Assembly (NCBI GenBank): GCA_947305045.1
Contig: CAMZCW010000064.1
Location: 1 to 11,089 of the forward strand
Source of the DNA: an uncultured Bacteroidales bacterium
GTDB lineage: Bacteria > Bacteroidota > Bacteroidia > Bacteroidales > UBA932
Length of the DNA stretch: 11,089 nt
Direction: 5' to 3'
The position numbers and the translations under genes are program-made. Shown here in pieces: positions 1 through 7,363 of this stretch. Numbering within the stretch: the first letter of the stretch is position 1; each line of letters opens with the position of its first letter. The notes beneath the pieces were generated by a model, which made no database searches, was not told where the DNA came from, and saw nothing but the letters and a program-made list of their open reading frames with translations.

Positions 1-3000
1 CATACCACTTGTGCGTCTCTGAAGAACCGGACCAGGTGGTGACAGGCTCCGTACTGCCGGCCGAGTTGTACAGGGCCACGGTCCCTGTCTTGCTCCAGGA
101 CTTGGAGGCGCTGCTGTATTTCCATATTTCAAGGGCGCAGGAACGTCCCTGCAGGACAAGTCCCTTGAATGAGACAGAGCAGGCCTTCTCTTCGGATGAA
201 AGGTTCGCTTGCAGTTCCGGCGTGACAATCATGCCAAGCACCTGGGCTTTGCTGTCAGAGGCATTATAATATGCACCCAACTCCAGGTATCCCTGTCCGG
301 CGAATGTGTTGTTGGTGGAATACCAACCGGCAAGCGAGCCGCAGCTGTCCTTGAACTTGTATATCTTGGCGCCGACGCCGGGAGCCATCCCCTTGATGAG
401 GCCATTGCCGTTCTGGGCCGTTAGGGTAAAGAGTTCATCATCCTTTGTCTGCTGGGTTCCCCATGCGTAATGAGGGGCGAACTGGGAACTGGCAAATGCG
501 GTTCTCATGCCGTAGAAGCTCCAGTCGCCTTCCCAGTTCCTTATGGCATCCAGTGTCATGTTCCCTACCTTGAGACCGGCTTTCTTGAATGCAGGGACGG
601 TGCCAACGGCCAGGTTTACGAAGTCGGCCTGAAGCATGACGTCGTCAAACCCTTCGAAGAGGACTTCGGATGCGCCAGCGGCATGCGTCGCCGGCGTGGT
701 GACCTTGAGCAGCAGGGAGAACTCCGACGTTCCGTTGGAAGAGGTGCAGACTTGCGTATTGGGCGTAGCGGGTTGGTAGTTGGTAAATTCCAGGCTTGCA
801 ACACTCCTTACACGGAACCAGTAGTCTGTCTCAGGTTGCAGACAGCCGATGGCTACGTTCAACGGTGCCCTTGACTTTGACTGGTCAACGATAAGGCCTG
901 CGAAGAACGGTGATGCGGGAGACTGTGCCTGTGCATCCAGTACGTAGGAGCGGAATACAGAGTTGGCGGTGGCCGGGTCCGGCCCGTCAAGCAGCTCCAC
1001 CTCAAGGAGCGGATTGTTGTTGGTGGTATTCTCTCCGGCGCGGTTTTCAATGCCAAACGCCAAAGAAGTAGGGCTTAGGTTCTTGGTGAGACGCTCCACT
1101 GTCCCGGTAGTGAAATACTGTGCAGCGGACGCTCCTTCGTCCTGGGCTCCGTTGTAAACGGCCGCAATGCTCACGGAGTGGCGGCTTCCGGACGCAAGGC
1201 CCGTAAGGTGGTAGCTCAAGACATCGGCCCCCAGCTCTTCCTTAACCGTTCCGTCAACATAGACTTTATATCCTTCCGGCTCGCCGGCGCAGGTCCATGT
1301 GAGCGCGACATCGGACCAGAACACATTGCCCAGCGTAAGCTCGGGAGCTATGACGGCCGCCCTTTGCTCGTAACGGAGGACCGTAAGTTCCACGTCGTCC
1401 ACATAAATACGGCCATACTGCTTTCCGCCGGACGTTTTGGTCTTTTCACCATAAGCACCGCCAATGGCGATGCGGGAGGTGGGAAGGACATTATAGGCTT
1501 CCACCGAGCAGGAGCTCCACTGCGTGGGATCGTCCGAGAATTCCACCATGCCTGCCGACAACCACTGCTCTCCGTTCACTACCCAGACCTCCGCGTAGCA
1601 TTCTCCAAGGCGTGAAGCGCCGTTGCCTACGCCATAATCCGACGAGAAAGGCGCCGCCTTGAATGCCACCTTGACGGTTGCGCACTCCCGCAGATTGGAA
1701 AGGACAGGGGTGAGTACGGCATCCTTCTGTGAAGAGGAATCGCCCACCCGGATGTATCCGGGGCCCACATACGCTGCGCCCGGCGTCTTTTCCGCCCAGT
1801 TGGCAAGGCGGGTGGCGGACAGGTCAGCTTCGCTCCATTCGGGAAGGGTGGAAGGAAGGGCGGACAGTTCCCCGTCAATCAGCCCCCAGGCCTTGTTTAC
1901 GGGGTCTCCGCCTTCCGTGAGTTCGGAGAAATCCTCCATGAGAATGATTCCTTCTTCTGCCACGGTGCTGCCAATGGTTTTTGCCGATGACGGCTCCGTG
2001 GTAACTTTCACTGCAGGGTTGGAGGAAAGGGTCTGGACGTCCGTCACCCGGAACCAGTAATCCGTAGCGGGGTCAAGTCCGGTGAAACAGAATGCCGGAG
2101 TGGCAATATTGCTTACCGGAGCCACCTGCCAGTCCATTTCCCTTACTGGGTTTTCACAGTCGGCATCCTTGAAGAGGCCTACGGAGAAATGGCTTGCAAA
2201 ATCCTTTTCCGGGTCACTGTACGCGTTTTCCGTGAAGCGGAAAGCGGCCGTTGATGCACTTACGGCCAGCGCCTCGGCTACAGGCGCTTCACGCCATACG
2301 GGCTCGGAGAAACTCAGCGTATAATGATTTACCTTGTCCCTTCTGAATACGATGGCCGATACCACATCGTTCTCGTCCTTGGCAATAACCCGATGGACGG
2401 CAGTTCTTCCGTCTGTGGTCCTGAGGGTGACTTCAAGCCCTTCGCTAAGGGTAACAGGCAACAGCGGAATCACATAGACCCCGTCCATGGGAACCGATGA
2501 TGAGAAATCTATCTGATTGGAGCCGTCGACAACCTCAAAAGTGGGGACATCCTTCTCAAATCTAACATCAATCTTGCCTGCCAGAAATTCATCTTCGCCA
2601 CCTTTCAGGGTTAACGACACTACATTGTCAGAAGCAGGAACGGTGAACTTGAAGTACGAGCAAATGCTTCGGAAAAGAAGAGGGGTCTTGATGCCGGGAT
2701 TCTCGGCATAGGCCACCATCAGCGCCGCAGAAAGGTCCATTCCAGGAGCCTCCACGCGCTGAATTGAGGGTACCGTAAGCGTGATTCCCGATGAGCTCTT
2801 ATGCGCATCGGCTGAGACCGGGTATGCGGCGAATACCTGTTTTACGCCGGTGGCAATCCCTTTTTCGCTGGTGAAAAGTACCTGTGTGCCAGACTCTTTT
2901 GTGGTATATTCAACGGCCGATATTCCGTCCAGGACGGTAATCTTGTCTCCGGCTTCCCATTCGAATGCACTGAAATCATTGGCAATCGTTGCCTTGGTTT

Positions 3001-3118
3001 CCTCGATGCCGGCAAGAAATGTAACTTCTGCCCCCCCCATCTGGCCTTCCTCCTTGGATGTTCTGGTACAGGCCGCCATCAGGAGCAGCGAAGTAATTAT
3101 ATACGGGAAATATTTCAT
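1..3118 (-). CDS. Large modular surface lipoprotein: fimbrillin-like N-terminus, Fn3-like and jelly-roll modules (C-terminus outside window)
   Basis: Frame-by-frame reading shows 1039 codons without a stop from ATG 3118 to the left edge, where the gene is cut. The signal peptide lipobox is LLMAAC (Cys17). Residues about 30-270 resemble the fimbrillin-like domain of Bacteroidota: VTFLAGIEETKATI (32-45), then FEWEAGDKITV (52-62) and late strands ending in HYTLSF. After that come a first Fn3-like domain with TDYWFRV (352-358), a jelly-roll/anchor-type domain (about 385-583; MEDFSEL to YVDDVELTV), a second Fn3 (588-672; ALTWTCAGEPEGYKVYVDG), a third Fn3-like region with TDYWFRV (764-770), and a second jelly-roll beginning VLFEGFDD (819-826). 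It starts two bases after the upstream stop. The likely role is surface ligand binding or adhesion; no enzyme motif is seen in the visible part, but a catalytic domain could follow. A G8 run lies at codons 27-30. Confidence 0.85.
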   Translation of the reverse strand, partial: MKYFPYIITSLLLMAACTRTSKEEGQMGGAEVTFLAGIEETKATIANDFSAFEWEAGDKITVLDGISAVEYTTKESGTQVLFTSEKGIATGVKQVFAAYPVSADAHKSSSGITLTVPSIQRVEAPGMDLSAALMVAYAENPGIKTPLLFRSICSYFKFTVPASDNVVSLTLKGGEDEFLAGKIDVRFEKDVPTFEVVDGSNQIDFSSSVPMDGVYVIPLLPVTLSEGLEVTLRTTDGRTAVHRVIAKDENDVVSAIVFRRDKVNHYTLSFSEPVWREAPVAEALAVSASTAAFRFTENAYSDPEKDFASHFSVGLFKDADCENPVREMDWQVAPVSNIATPAFCFTGLDPATDYWFRVTDVQTLSSNPAVKVTTEPSSAKTIGSTVAEEGIILMEDFSELTEGGDPVNKAWGLIDGELSALPSTLPEWSEADLSATRLANWAEKTPGAAYVGPGYIRVGDSSSQKDAVLTPVLSNLRECATVKVAFKAAPFSSDYGVGNGASRLGECYAEVWVVNGEQWLSAGMVEFSDDPTQWSSCSVEAYNVLPTSRIAIGGAYGEKTKTSGGKQYGRIYVDDVELTVLRYEQRAAVIAPELTLGNVFWSDVALTWTCAGEPEGYKVYVDGTVKEELGADVLSYHLTGLASGSRHSVSIAAVYNGAQDEGASAAQYFTTGTVERLTKNLSPTSLAFGIENRAGENTTNNNPLLEVELLDGPDPATANSVFRSYVLDAQAQSPASPFFAGLIVDQSKSRAPLNVAIGCLQPETDYWFRVRSVASLEFTNYQPATPNTQVCTSSNGTSEFSLLLKVTTPATHAAGASEVLFEGFDDVMLQADFVNLAVGTVPAFKKAGLKVGNMTLDAIRNWEGDWSFYGMRTAFASSQFAPHYAWGTQQTKDDELFTLTAQNGNGLIKGMAPGVGAKIYKFKDSCGSLAGWYSTNNTFAGQGYLELGAYYNASDSKAQVLGMIVTPELQANLSSEEKACSVSFKGLVLQGRSCALEIWKYSSASKSWSKTGTVALYNSAGSTEPVTTWSGSSETHKWY
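2..1096 (-). repeat. Internal module unit B (Fn3-like plus jelly-roll), residues about 675-1039, incomplete
   Basis: This is the second copy of the pair. LQPETDYWFRVRSV matches unit A's Fn3 signature closely, and even the DNA around the WFRV codons is nearly the same (around 815-826 and 2051-2062). It is followed by a jelly-roll opening with VLFEGFDDV. The closing strand is not reached before the window ends. The rest of the two units has diverged, so the duplication is old or the modules were acquired separately. Confidence 0.5.
1370..2305 (-). repeat. Internal module unit A (Fn3-like plus jelly-roll), residues about 272-583
   Basis: This is the first copy of a module pair inside the large lipoprotein. 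It comprises an Fn3-like domain with LDPATDYWFRVTDV, then a jelly-roll that opens with ILMEDFSEL and closes with GRIYVDDVELTV. The same order recurs downstream in the protein (unit B), with a differently sized spacer. Boundaries are estimates from motif positions. Confidence 0.5.
3031..3038 (-). repeat. G8 homopolymer within the coding sequence of the large lipoprotein
   Basis: Eight consecutive C on the plus strand (G on the coding strand) cover codons 27-30 (Met-Gly-Gly-Ala), about ten residues after the lipidated Cys17. In this copy the run keeps the frame open. One extra G would bring a stop at about 2976. One missing G would bring a stop at about 2842. It is therefore positioned like a slipped-strand on/off switch, although eight is short for a proven phase-variable tract. 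Confidence 0.7.
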
Positions 3119-3120
3119 GG

Positions 3121-5343
3121 CTATCTGTATCTGATGAAAATATCCTGGAAAGAGACATAGTCTGAGGCCCTTGTCCGGGCCGTGATGGAAGAAGATTCTG
3201 TCTCGTCGGTGAAAATGGAGGGGATGGCGCTCATGACGGTATCGTACGGGCGTATTCTCACTTTCACGTGCTCCTTCCCAAGGGTTTCTGCAGGCAGGCA
3301 GAATGCGTGGGAGCTGGCGCCAAGGCCGGCATTGACAGAGGTGGGAATCTTGTAGGAACCATACTGAAGCGTGTAGGTTGCTATGCTCCTGAGATGGACA
3401 TAAGGCTTGCCGGAAAGGTCTGCATTGGCCGCCGGCACATAGGGGGCTCCGTCTATGCTGTATTCAACGAACCAGTGGGCGGGAAAAGCCTGGAACGTGG
3501 TTACAGTGCCCGTTCTTCCGGCATAGAAACGGAAGGCGACCATGATTTCCTCTCCTGTGAGGTCTTTTGTGGAGAATTCCATGGCAAGGCCGTGGTTCCC
3601 TGTTATTTCTCCCTCCTCATTCCAGTCCCACCAGCCAGTTATGGGGCCGAATACGTGTATGGAGCGGTATGTATCCGAAATGCCGCAGGTGCGTTTGGTA
3701 TCGGCCACAAGGCTCTTGTAACTGTGCTGGTCGGTCATGGACGCTTCCCGCTTTTCGCAGACCAGACTTGCTTCACCGTATGACGGCTCGGCTTTTCCGA
3801 GGTCCCAGCCTGCGACGATTTTCCACGGCGATGCTCCCGTGAGGCCTTCATAGCCCGTTTCATCGACTACTCTGATCTGGTAGCGGCCGGTGTCTCCGTA
3901 ACGCTTAATTGTATTATGCACGATAATACCCTTGACGGAGCCTGCCCCCTGCGGAATTCCGCCTTCGGGCTTTCTCCAGCGACACAGCATATTTACCGGT
4001 GCACAGATGGCTTTGCCCTCTCCGTCAACCAGCAAATTGGCAAAAGAATCCATATAGAAATACCGCTTGGAATCAGTTTTTGAGACGGAGTTGTCATTGA
4101 CGGAAGAATACAATGCATGGTTTTCACGGATGTCAGTATAGGAACCCTCCTTCACGGGGAATTCAAGACCGGGAAGGCTGGTAAACGTATAGATGTCACT
4201 GTCCGTGAGCGCTGCAATTTTCTTTTCCTTGACAGGAACAAAGGCTCCCGTCTCACTTTCCAGCATATTGTCCGATGTAAGATCCCCCAGCGTATATCTT
4301 TCGGGGTTGTTTTCTTTGGTGACAACAGCGCCATCCAGGGAAACGGTGAGGCGCGTTCCGAACACCAGGCGGTTTTCTGTGGCGTCTCTGAACACAAGTT
4401 TGAAGCCAAAGGCCCCATCTTCGCTTTCCAGATAAGCGGTTCTTCGGGAGGCTGTTGTGTCCACCACCTGCTGGACGGTTTCTGCAACCGTGGCGCTTAC
4501 GCCGTTGTTTCTGAAGTCACCGGCCGCATCCAGCGTGAGTACCGGGTTTTCCTCCATGTTGGCGCTGCGCCAGTCACTGACCACAATGCCCGTCAGGGAA
4601 TAGTCTCCTTCCACCTTTTTCCCGTCCTCGGTTGCCATGGAACGCAATGCCGGGAAATCGAGGAGGGTTCCGAAGACGTCGCTTGCCGATGCCTGGGTGA
4701 TATGCAGGGTTTCGGTAAGGAGAGTATTCCACCCATCCGTGTAAGAGAGCGTAATAGTGGCCTTCCTGGATACGTCCAGCGTATTCCTTGCGATGTCGGC
4801 CGTAACGTCCGTTGTTGCGGCGGCCGGCTTTCCAAGCCAGTCGGCAGAGGGGCTTATGCTTATCTCCTCCATCGGGATGTTGGTATCGACGGAGAAGGAC
4901 ACGGAAGACTCCACGCTGCCCTTGGCGCTTCTGTAGGGACTGTCGCAATGCATATAGGCAACGGTCCCCGCCTGCCTTGCAATGATTTGAATGGGTTCCA
5001 CGCCGTCCATATGGGCAGTAAAGATAACCGCTCGGCGGAACCCGTCATTGGGACCGAAGTTGAACACCAGCGTCCGGTCGCCACTGAAGCGCTTTTCCCC
5101 GTCCATGGAAGCCCATGCCGGCATTTCGCCGGTACTAATGGTGACCTCTCCGCTTGAGAGAATCCGGATACTCAGGCTGCCGCCTTCTGCAGGAACAATT
5201 CCTGCCGCATCTTCTTTTGTGTATGTGCCGCTTTCTGTCACAAACGCATAATCCAGTTCCTGAACCTTGACGTACATGGCGTCGTCAAGATGACAGGAAA
5301 CGGCAGCCAACAGCAGTGCACCTAAGATAAAGGACTTTTTCAT
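3121..5343 (-). CDS. Surface lipoprotein with two BACON-like domains and a DUF5689-like region
   Basis: This 740-residue lipoprotein has its signal peptide lipobox at LLAAVSC (Cys17), followed by the acidic tail HLDDA, compatible with surface export. Residues about 46-125 form a first BACON-like sandwich ending in IQIIARQAG. Residues about 140-219 form a second, ending in LHITQAS. Residues about 223-480 resemble DUF5689, starting at FPALRSM and including a SLTGIVVSD strand and AYLESEDGAFGFKLVF. Residues about 500-740 look like a C-terminal jelly-roll or anchor-type beta-sandwich, with the landmarks WFVEYSIDG, KVRIRPYD and a final FQDIFIRYR. Domain names rest on motif recognition, not on a search. 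Its ATG shares bases with the TGA of the BACON lipoprotein, and a GGAAG lies four bases upstream, the only Shine-Dalgarno-like stretch in the operon. It is probably a SusE/F-position surface binding protein. No catalytic motif is visible. Confidence 0.85.
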   Translation of the reverse strand: MKKSFILGALLLAAVSCHLDDAMYVKVQELDYAFVTESGTYTKEDAAGIVPAEGGSLSIRILSSGEVTISTGEMPAWASMDGEKRFSGDRTLVFNFGPNDGFRRAVIFTAHMDGVEPIQIIARQAGTVAYMHCDSPYRSAKGSVESSVSFSVDTNIPMEEISISPSADWLGKPAAATTDVTADIARNTLDVSRKATITLSYTDGWNTLLTETLHITQASASDVFGTLLDFPALRSMATEDGKKVEGDYSLTGIVVSDWRSANMEENPVLTLDAAGDFRNNGVSATVAETVQQVVDTTASRRTAYLESEDGAFGFKLVFRDATENRLVFGTRLTVSLDGAVVTKENNPERYTLGDLTSDNMLESETGAFVPVKEKKIAALTDSDIYTFTSLPGLEFPVKEGSYTDIRENHALYSSVNDNSVSKTDSKRYFYMDSFANLLVDGEGKAICAPVNMLCRWRKPEGGIPQGAGSVKGIIVHNTIKRYGDTGRYQIRVVDETGYEGLTGASPWKIVAGWDLGKAEPSYGEASLVCEKREASMTDQHSYKSLVADTKRTCGISDTYRSIHVFGPITGWWDWNEEGEITGNHGLAMEFSTKDLTGEEIMVAFRFYAGRTGTVTTFQAFPAHWFVEYSIDGAPYVPAANADLSGKPYVHLRSIATYTLQYGSYKIPTSVNAGLGASSHAFCLPAETLGKEHVKVRIRPYDTVMSAIPSIFTDETESSSITARTRASDYVSFQDIFIRYR

Positions 5344-5705
5344 AATACTTCCAGCCGCGTTGAATTATACTTTTGCGTAATATGTACCGTCCGGGTGAAC
5401 GTTCCGCTTTTGAGCACAAGGTTCACCTCCCTGACGGCTTCGTCATTATCCTTGTAAGAGAGTCTCACAACGCCGTTTCCTGTGCCGGATTCGGTGCCGG
5501 AGACGATGGTAATCCAGGACTGTTCCGCATCAAATCCGGCCGTCCAGGCTCCGGAGCAATACACATACAGGGGAAAGGTATCTCCGGTATATGGAAGCGT
5601 ATAGGCAACGGCATCCACGGCAAGATCGTAATGCTTATCGTACGACTTTGCACAACCGGCCACAAGGACCAGGGCAAGAACAATATTACAGATAGTTCTA
5701 TTCAT
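5340..5705 (-). CDS. Small BACON-domain lipoprotein
   Basis: This 121-residue lipoprotein has a signal peptide ending in LVLVAGC (Cys18 from the chosen start), followed by essentially one BACON-like beta-sandwich. The diagnostic pattern is a conserved Gly-X-Trp (SGAWTAG), then QSWITI, a Gly-rich turn (SGTESGTGNG), a basic strand REVNLVLKSG, and the closing strand HITQK. BACON domains are common in surface lipoproteins of Bacteroidota sugar loci and are thought to bind carbohydrate or mucin or act as spacers. I chose the ATG at 5705 because it gives a compact signal peptide (MNRTICN). An in-frame ATG at 5714 would add three residues and is also possible. The start overlaps the SusD stop by 8 bases. 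The stop overlaps the next start (ATGA). It holds the SusE-like slot after SusD, but at this size it may be an accessory subunit. The ligand is unknown. Confidence 0.85.
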   Translation of the reverse strand: MNRTICNIVLALVLVAGCAKSYDKHYDLAVDAVAYTLPYTGDTFPLYVYCSGAWTAGFDAEQSWITIVSGTESGTGNGVVRLSYKDNDEAVREVNLVLKSGTFTRTVHITQKYNSTRLEVL

Positions 5706-7362
5706 TGTATGCATCGTTTGTAAGTACTCCGCCCGAAAGGGCGCATTCGGTATCCGGAATGGGATAGAACTGGTGACAACGGCGAATGTTGGCCACTACG
5801 CGAGGCTCTTCATTGAAGGACTTGGTCATGTCGTACCAGATGCCCCAGCGCACCAGGTCAAACTTGCGCTGGAACTCTCCGCCCAGTTCCCGGGCCCGCT
5901 CGTTCTGGATTTCCCGCATGAGGTCGATGTCCGTAGCATACTGATACGGGGCAAGTCCTGCGCGGGCGCGCGTCTTGTTCAGGTAGCTTACCGCCTTGTC
6001 CGAGAGGCCCAGCTCGCAGTAGCATTCCGCCTGCATAAGGACGGCATCGGCATAGCGGAAAATACGGTAATTGTTGCTGTCGTAGGTGGCGGTCATTCCC
6101 GGACACCAGAACTGGGGACCGCCATAGAAAAATCCTCCGGTTTTTATGGTTTCGAAGGTGTCTCCGTTCTCCAGGTTTCCCATCCCCACCTTGTACAGGA
6201 TTCTGCGGTCGAGCGGTTTCCCGTTTCCCGTAACCCCGTTCTGGATGGCATCCAGGTCGATGACGGTCTTGTAGCGTTTTGCCGATGCCGAGAAGTCATA
6301 GGTCTCATTGGTAAAGGTCATGGGCATGGCCTCAAAAATGCCCTGGGCGTTGGCGGAATTCTCTGTTTTGGAATTGTTCGCACTGCGGAACAAGGCAAAA
6401 TGCTTTCCCAGCTTTACCGGCGAAGAATTGGTGCCGGTGCGGGCCAGTTCGGGCATGTAAACCCCGTCATAAATCCATTCGCCGGAGCAGCGGGGCGACA
6501 TGACGCTGGCCACCTGCCCGTAAAACTTGACGCCGTCGGCACTCCATGCGTGCTGAATCTCAAAAATACCCTCATTGGTATTCTTGTAACGCCACTGGAT
6601 TTCCGCCAAAGGGAATGCATCTTCTGAGAATTCCCCGTAGGTTTCCTCCAGCAGGTCCAAAGCGTACAAGGCTTCCGTCCACTCGCTGTTCCATAAGGCA
6701 AATTTGGCCATGAGCATGAGCGTCAGGGCATAGCCTGCATGCTGATTCCGAACCTCGTTCGCCCGGCACTTGAGGCCGTTTTCCTCCGTGAAGAACGGCA
6801 GCGCGTTGTTTTTGAGGTCCTCATACAGCGCACTCCTTATCTCCGTAGCCGACGTTCTGGGCAGTTTCCTTATCTCTTCCATGGTCTCAATGTCCTTAAC
6901 AGGCATGGTATAGAACGGAACGTCTCCTATGAAAGCGGTGAGGATATAATAGTACAGGGCTCGCAGCGCACGGGCTTCCGCTACCATCGGCCCTTTAACG
7001 GAGTCGTCAAGGGGACTGTCCGCAATGCAGGCTACGCATTCGTTGGCGCGGGCAATGCCTTTGTATGCGTAAAGCCACACGTTGGCCGCAGCTCCCGGCC
7101 TGGCGGGAGTGATGGCAAGGATGCCGTCCTCTGCCGACACGTTGCAGAAATACAGGTCCGTACACGCCTCGGTGGCCAGGAGGAAAGGCCGGTTGTAGAT
7201 ATAATGAACCGGCGTATAACAAGCCCTGAGGGCAGAATAACACTGCTCTTCGGTCTTGTAAAAACTGTCTTTTGTCACGTAGCCGTCGGCCGTTTCCTTA
7301 AGGGAGCAGGAAACCGCGGCGACCGTAAGAGCCAGCGCTGTAATAAGTTTCTGGATGCTCAT
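5698..7362 (-). CDS. SusD/RagB-family surface nutrient-binding lipoprotein
   Basis: This 554-residue lipoprotein is the SusD/RagB partner that caps the SusC barrel at the cell surface and hands ligand to it. A lipoprotein signal peptide ends in VAAVSC, with lipidated Cys19. The SusD-like N-terminal helical region follows, with the family pattern GYVTKDSFYKTEEQ (27-40) and the helix EARALRALYYYILTAFIGDVPF (129-150 region). The C-terminal SusD domain (about 265-550) has RYADAVLMQAECY (436-448), LNKTRARAG (461-469), NERARELGGE (487-496), FDLVRWG (501-507) and a terminal FYPIPDTEC. The TPR-like helices are as expected and the length is normal. It starts one base after the SusC stop (TAA-G-ATG), which implies translational coupling. 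Its stop overlaps the start of the next lipoprotein. The ligand cannot be read from the sequence. Confidence 0.97.
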   Translation of the reverse strand: MSIQKLITALALTVAAVSCSLKETADGYVTKDSFYKTEEQCYSALRACYTPVHYIYNRPFLLATEACTDLYFCNVSAEDGILAITPARPGAAANVWLYAYKGIARANECVACIADSPLDDSVKGPMVAEARALRALYYYILTAFIGDVPFYTMPVKDIETMEEIRKLPRTSATEIRSALYEDLKNNALPFFTEENGLKCRANEVRNQHAGYALTLMLMAKFALWNSEWTEALYALDLLEETYGEFSEDAFPLAEIQWRYKNTNEGIFEIQHAWSADGVKFYGQVASVMSPRCSGEWIYDGVYMPELARTGTNSSPVKLGKHFALFRSANNSKTENSANAQGIFEAMPMTFTNETYDFSASAKRYKTVIDLDAIQNGVTGNGKPLDRRILYKVGMGNLENGDTFETIKTGGFFYGGPQFWCPGMTATYDSNNYRIFRYADAVLMQAECYCELGLSDKAVSYLNKTRARAGLAPYQYATDIDLMREIQNERARELGGEFQRKFDLVRWGIWYDMTKSFNEEPRVVANIRRCHQFYPIPDTECALSGGVLTNDAYNE

Positions 7363-7363
7363 C

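Noticed and set aside
1..3118. Suspicion that the left 3 kb is a pseudogene or non-coding because it shows only small open frames
   Set aside because: Triplet-by-triplet reading of the minus strand from 3118 to 2 gives 1039 uninterrupted codons with coherent domains. The gene is simply cut by the window edge.
2976..3158. 60-codon minus-strand frame spanning the junction of the last two lipoproteins
   Set aside because: It overlaps the end of one good gene and the signal peptide of the next in another frame, and has no motif. It matters only as the frame entered if the G8 tract gains one base.
4117..5157. 346-codon plus-strand open frame
   Set aside because: It lies wholly antisense to the DUF5689-like lipoprotein. 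Its translation has no recognisable motif or signal peptide and is Cys/Gly/Arg-rich, as expected of a shadow frame in GC-rich coding DNA.
5773..6627. 284-codon plus-strand open frame
   Set aside because: Antisense to the strongly conserved SusD C-terminal domain, with no recognisable motif of its own.
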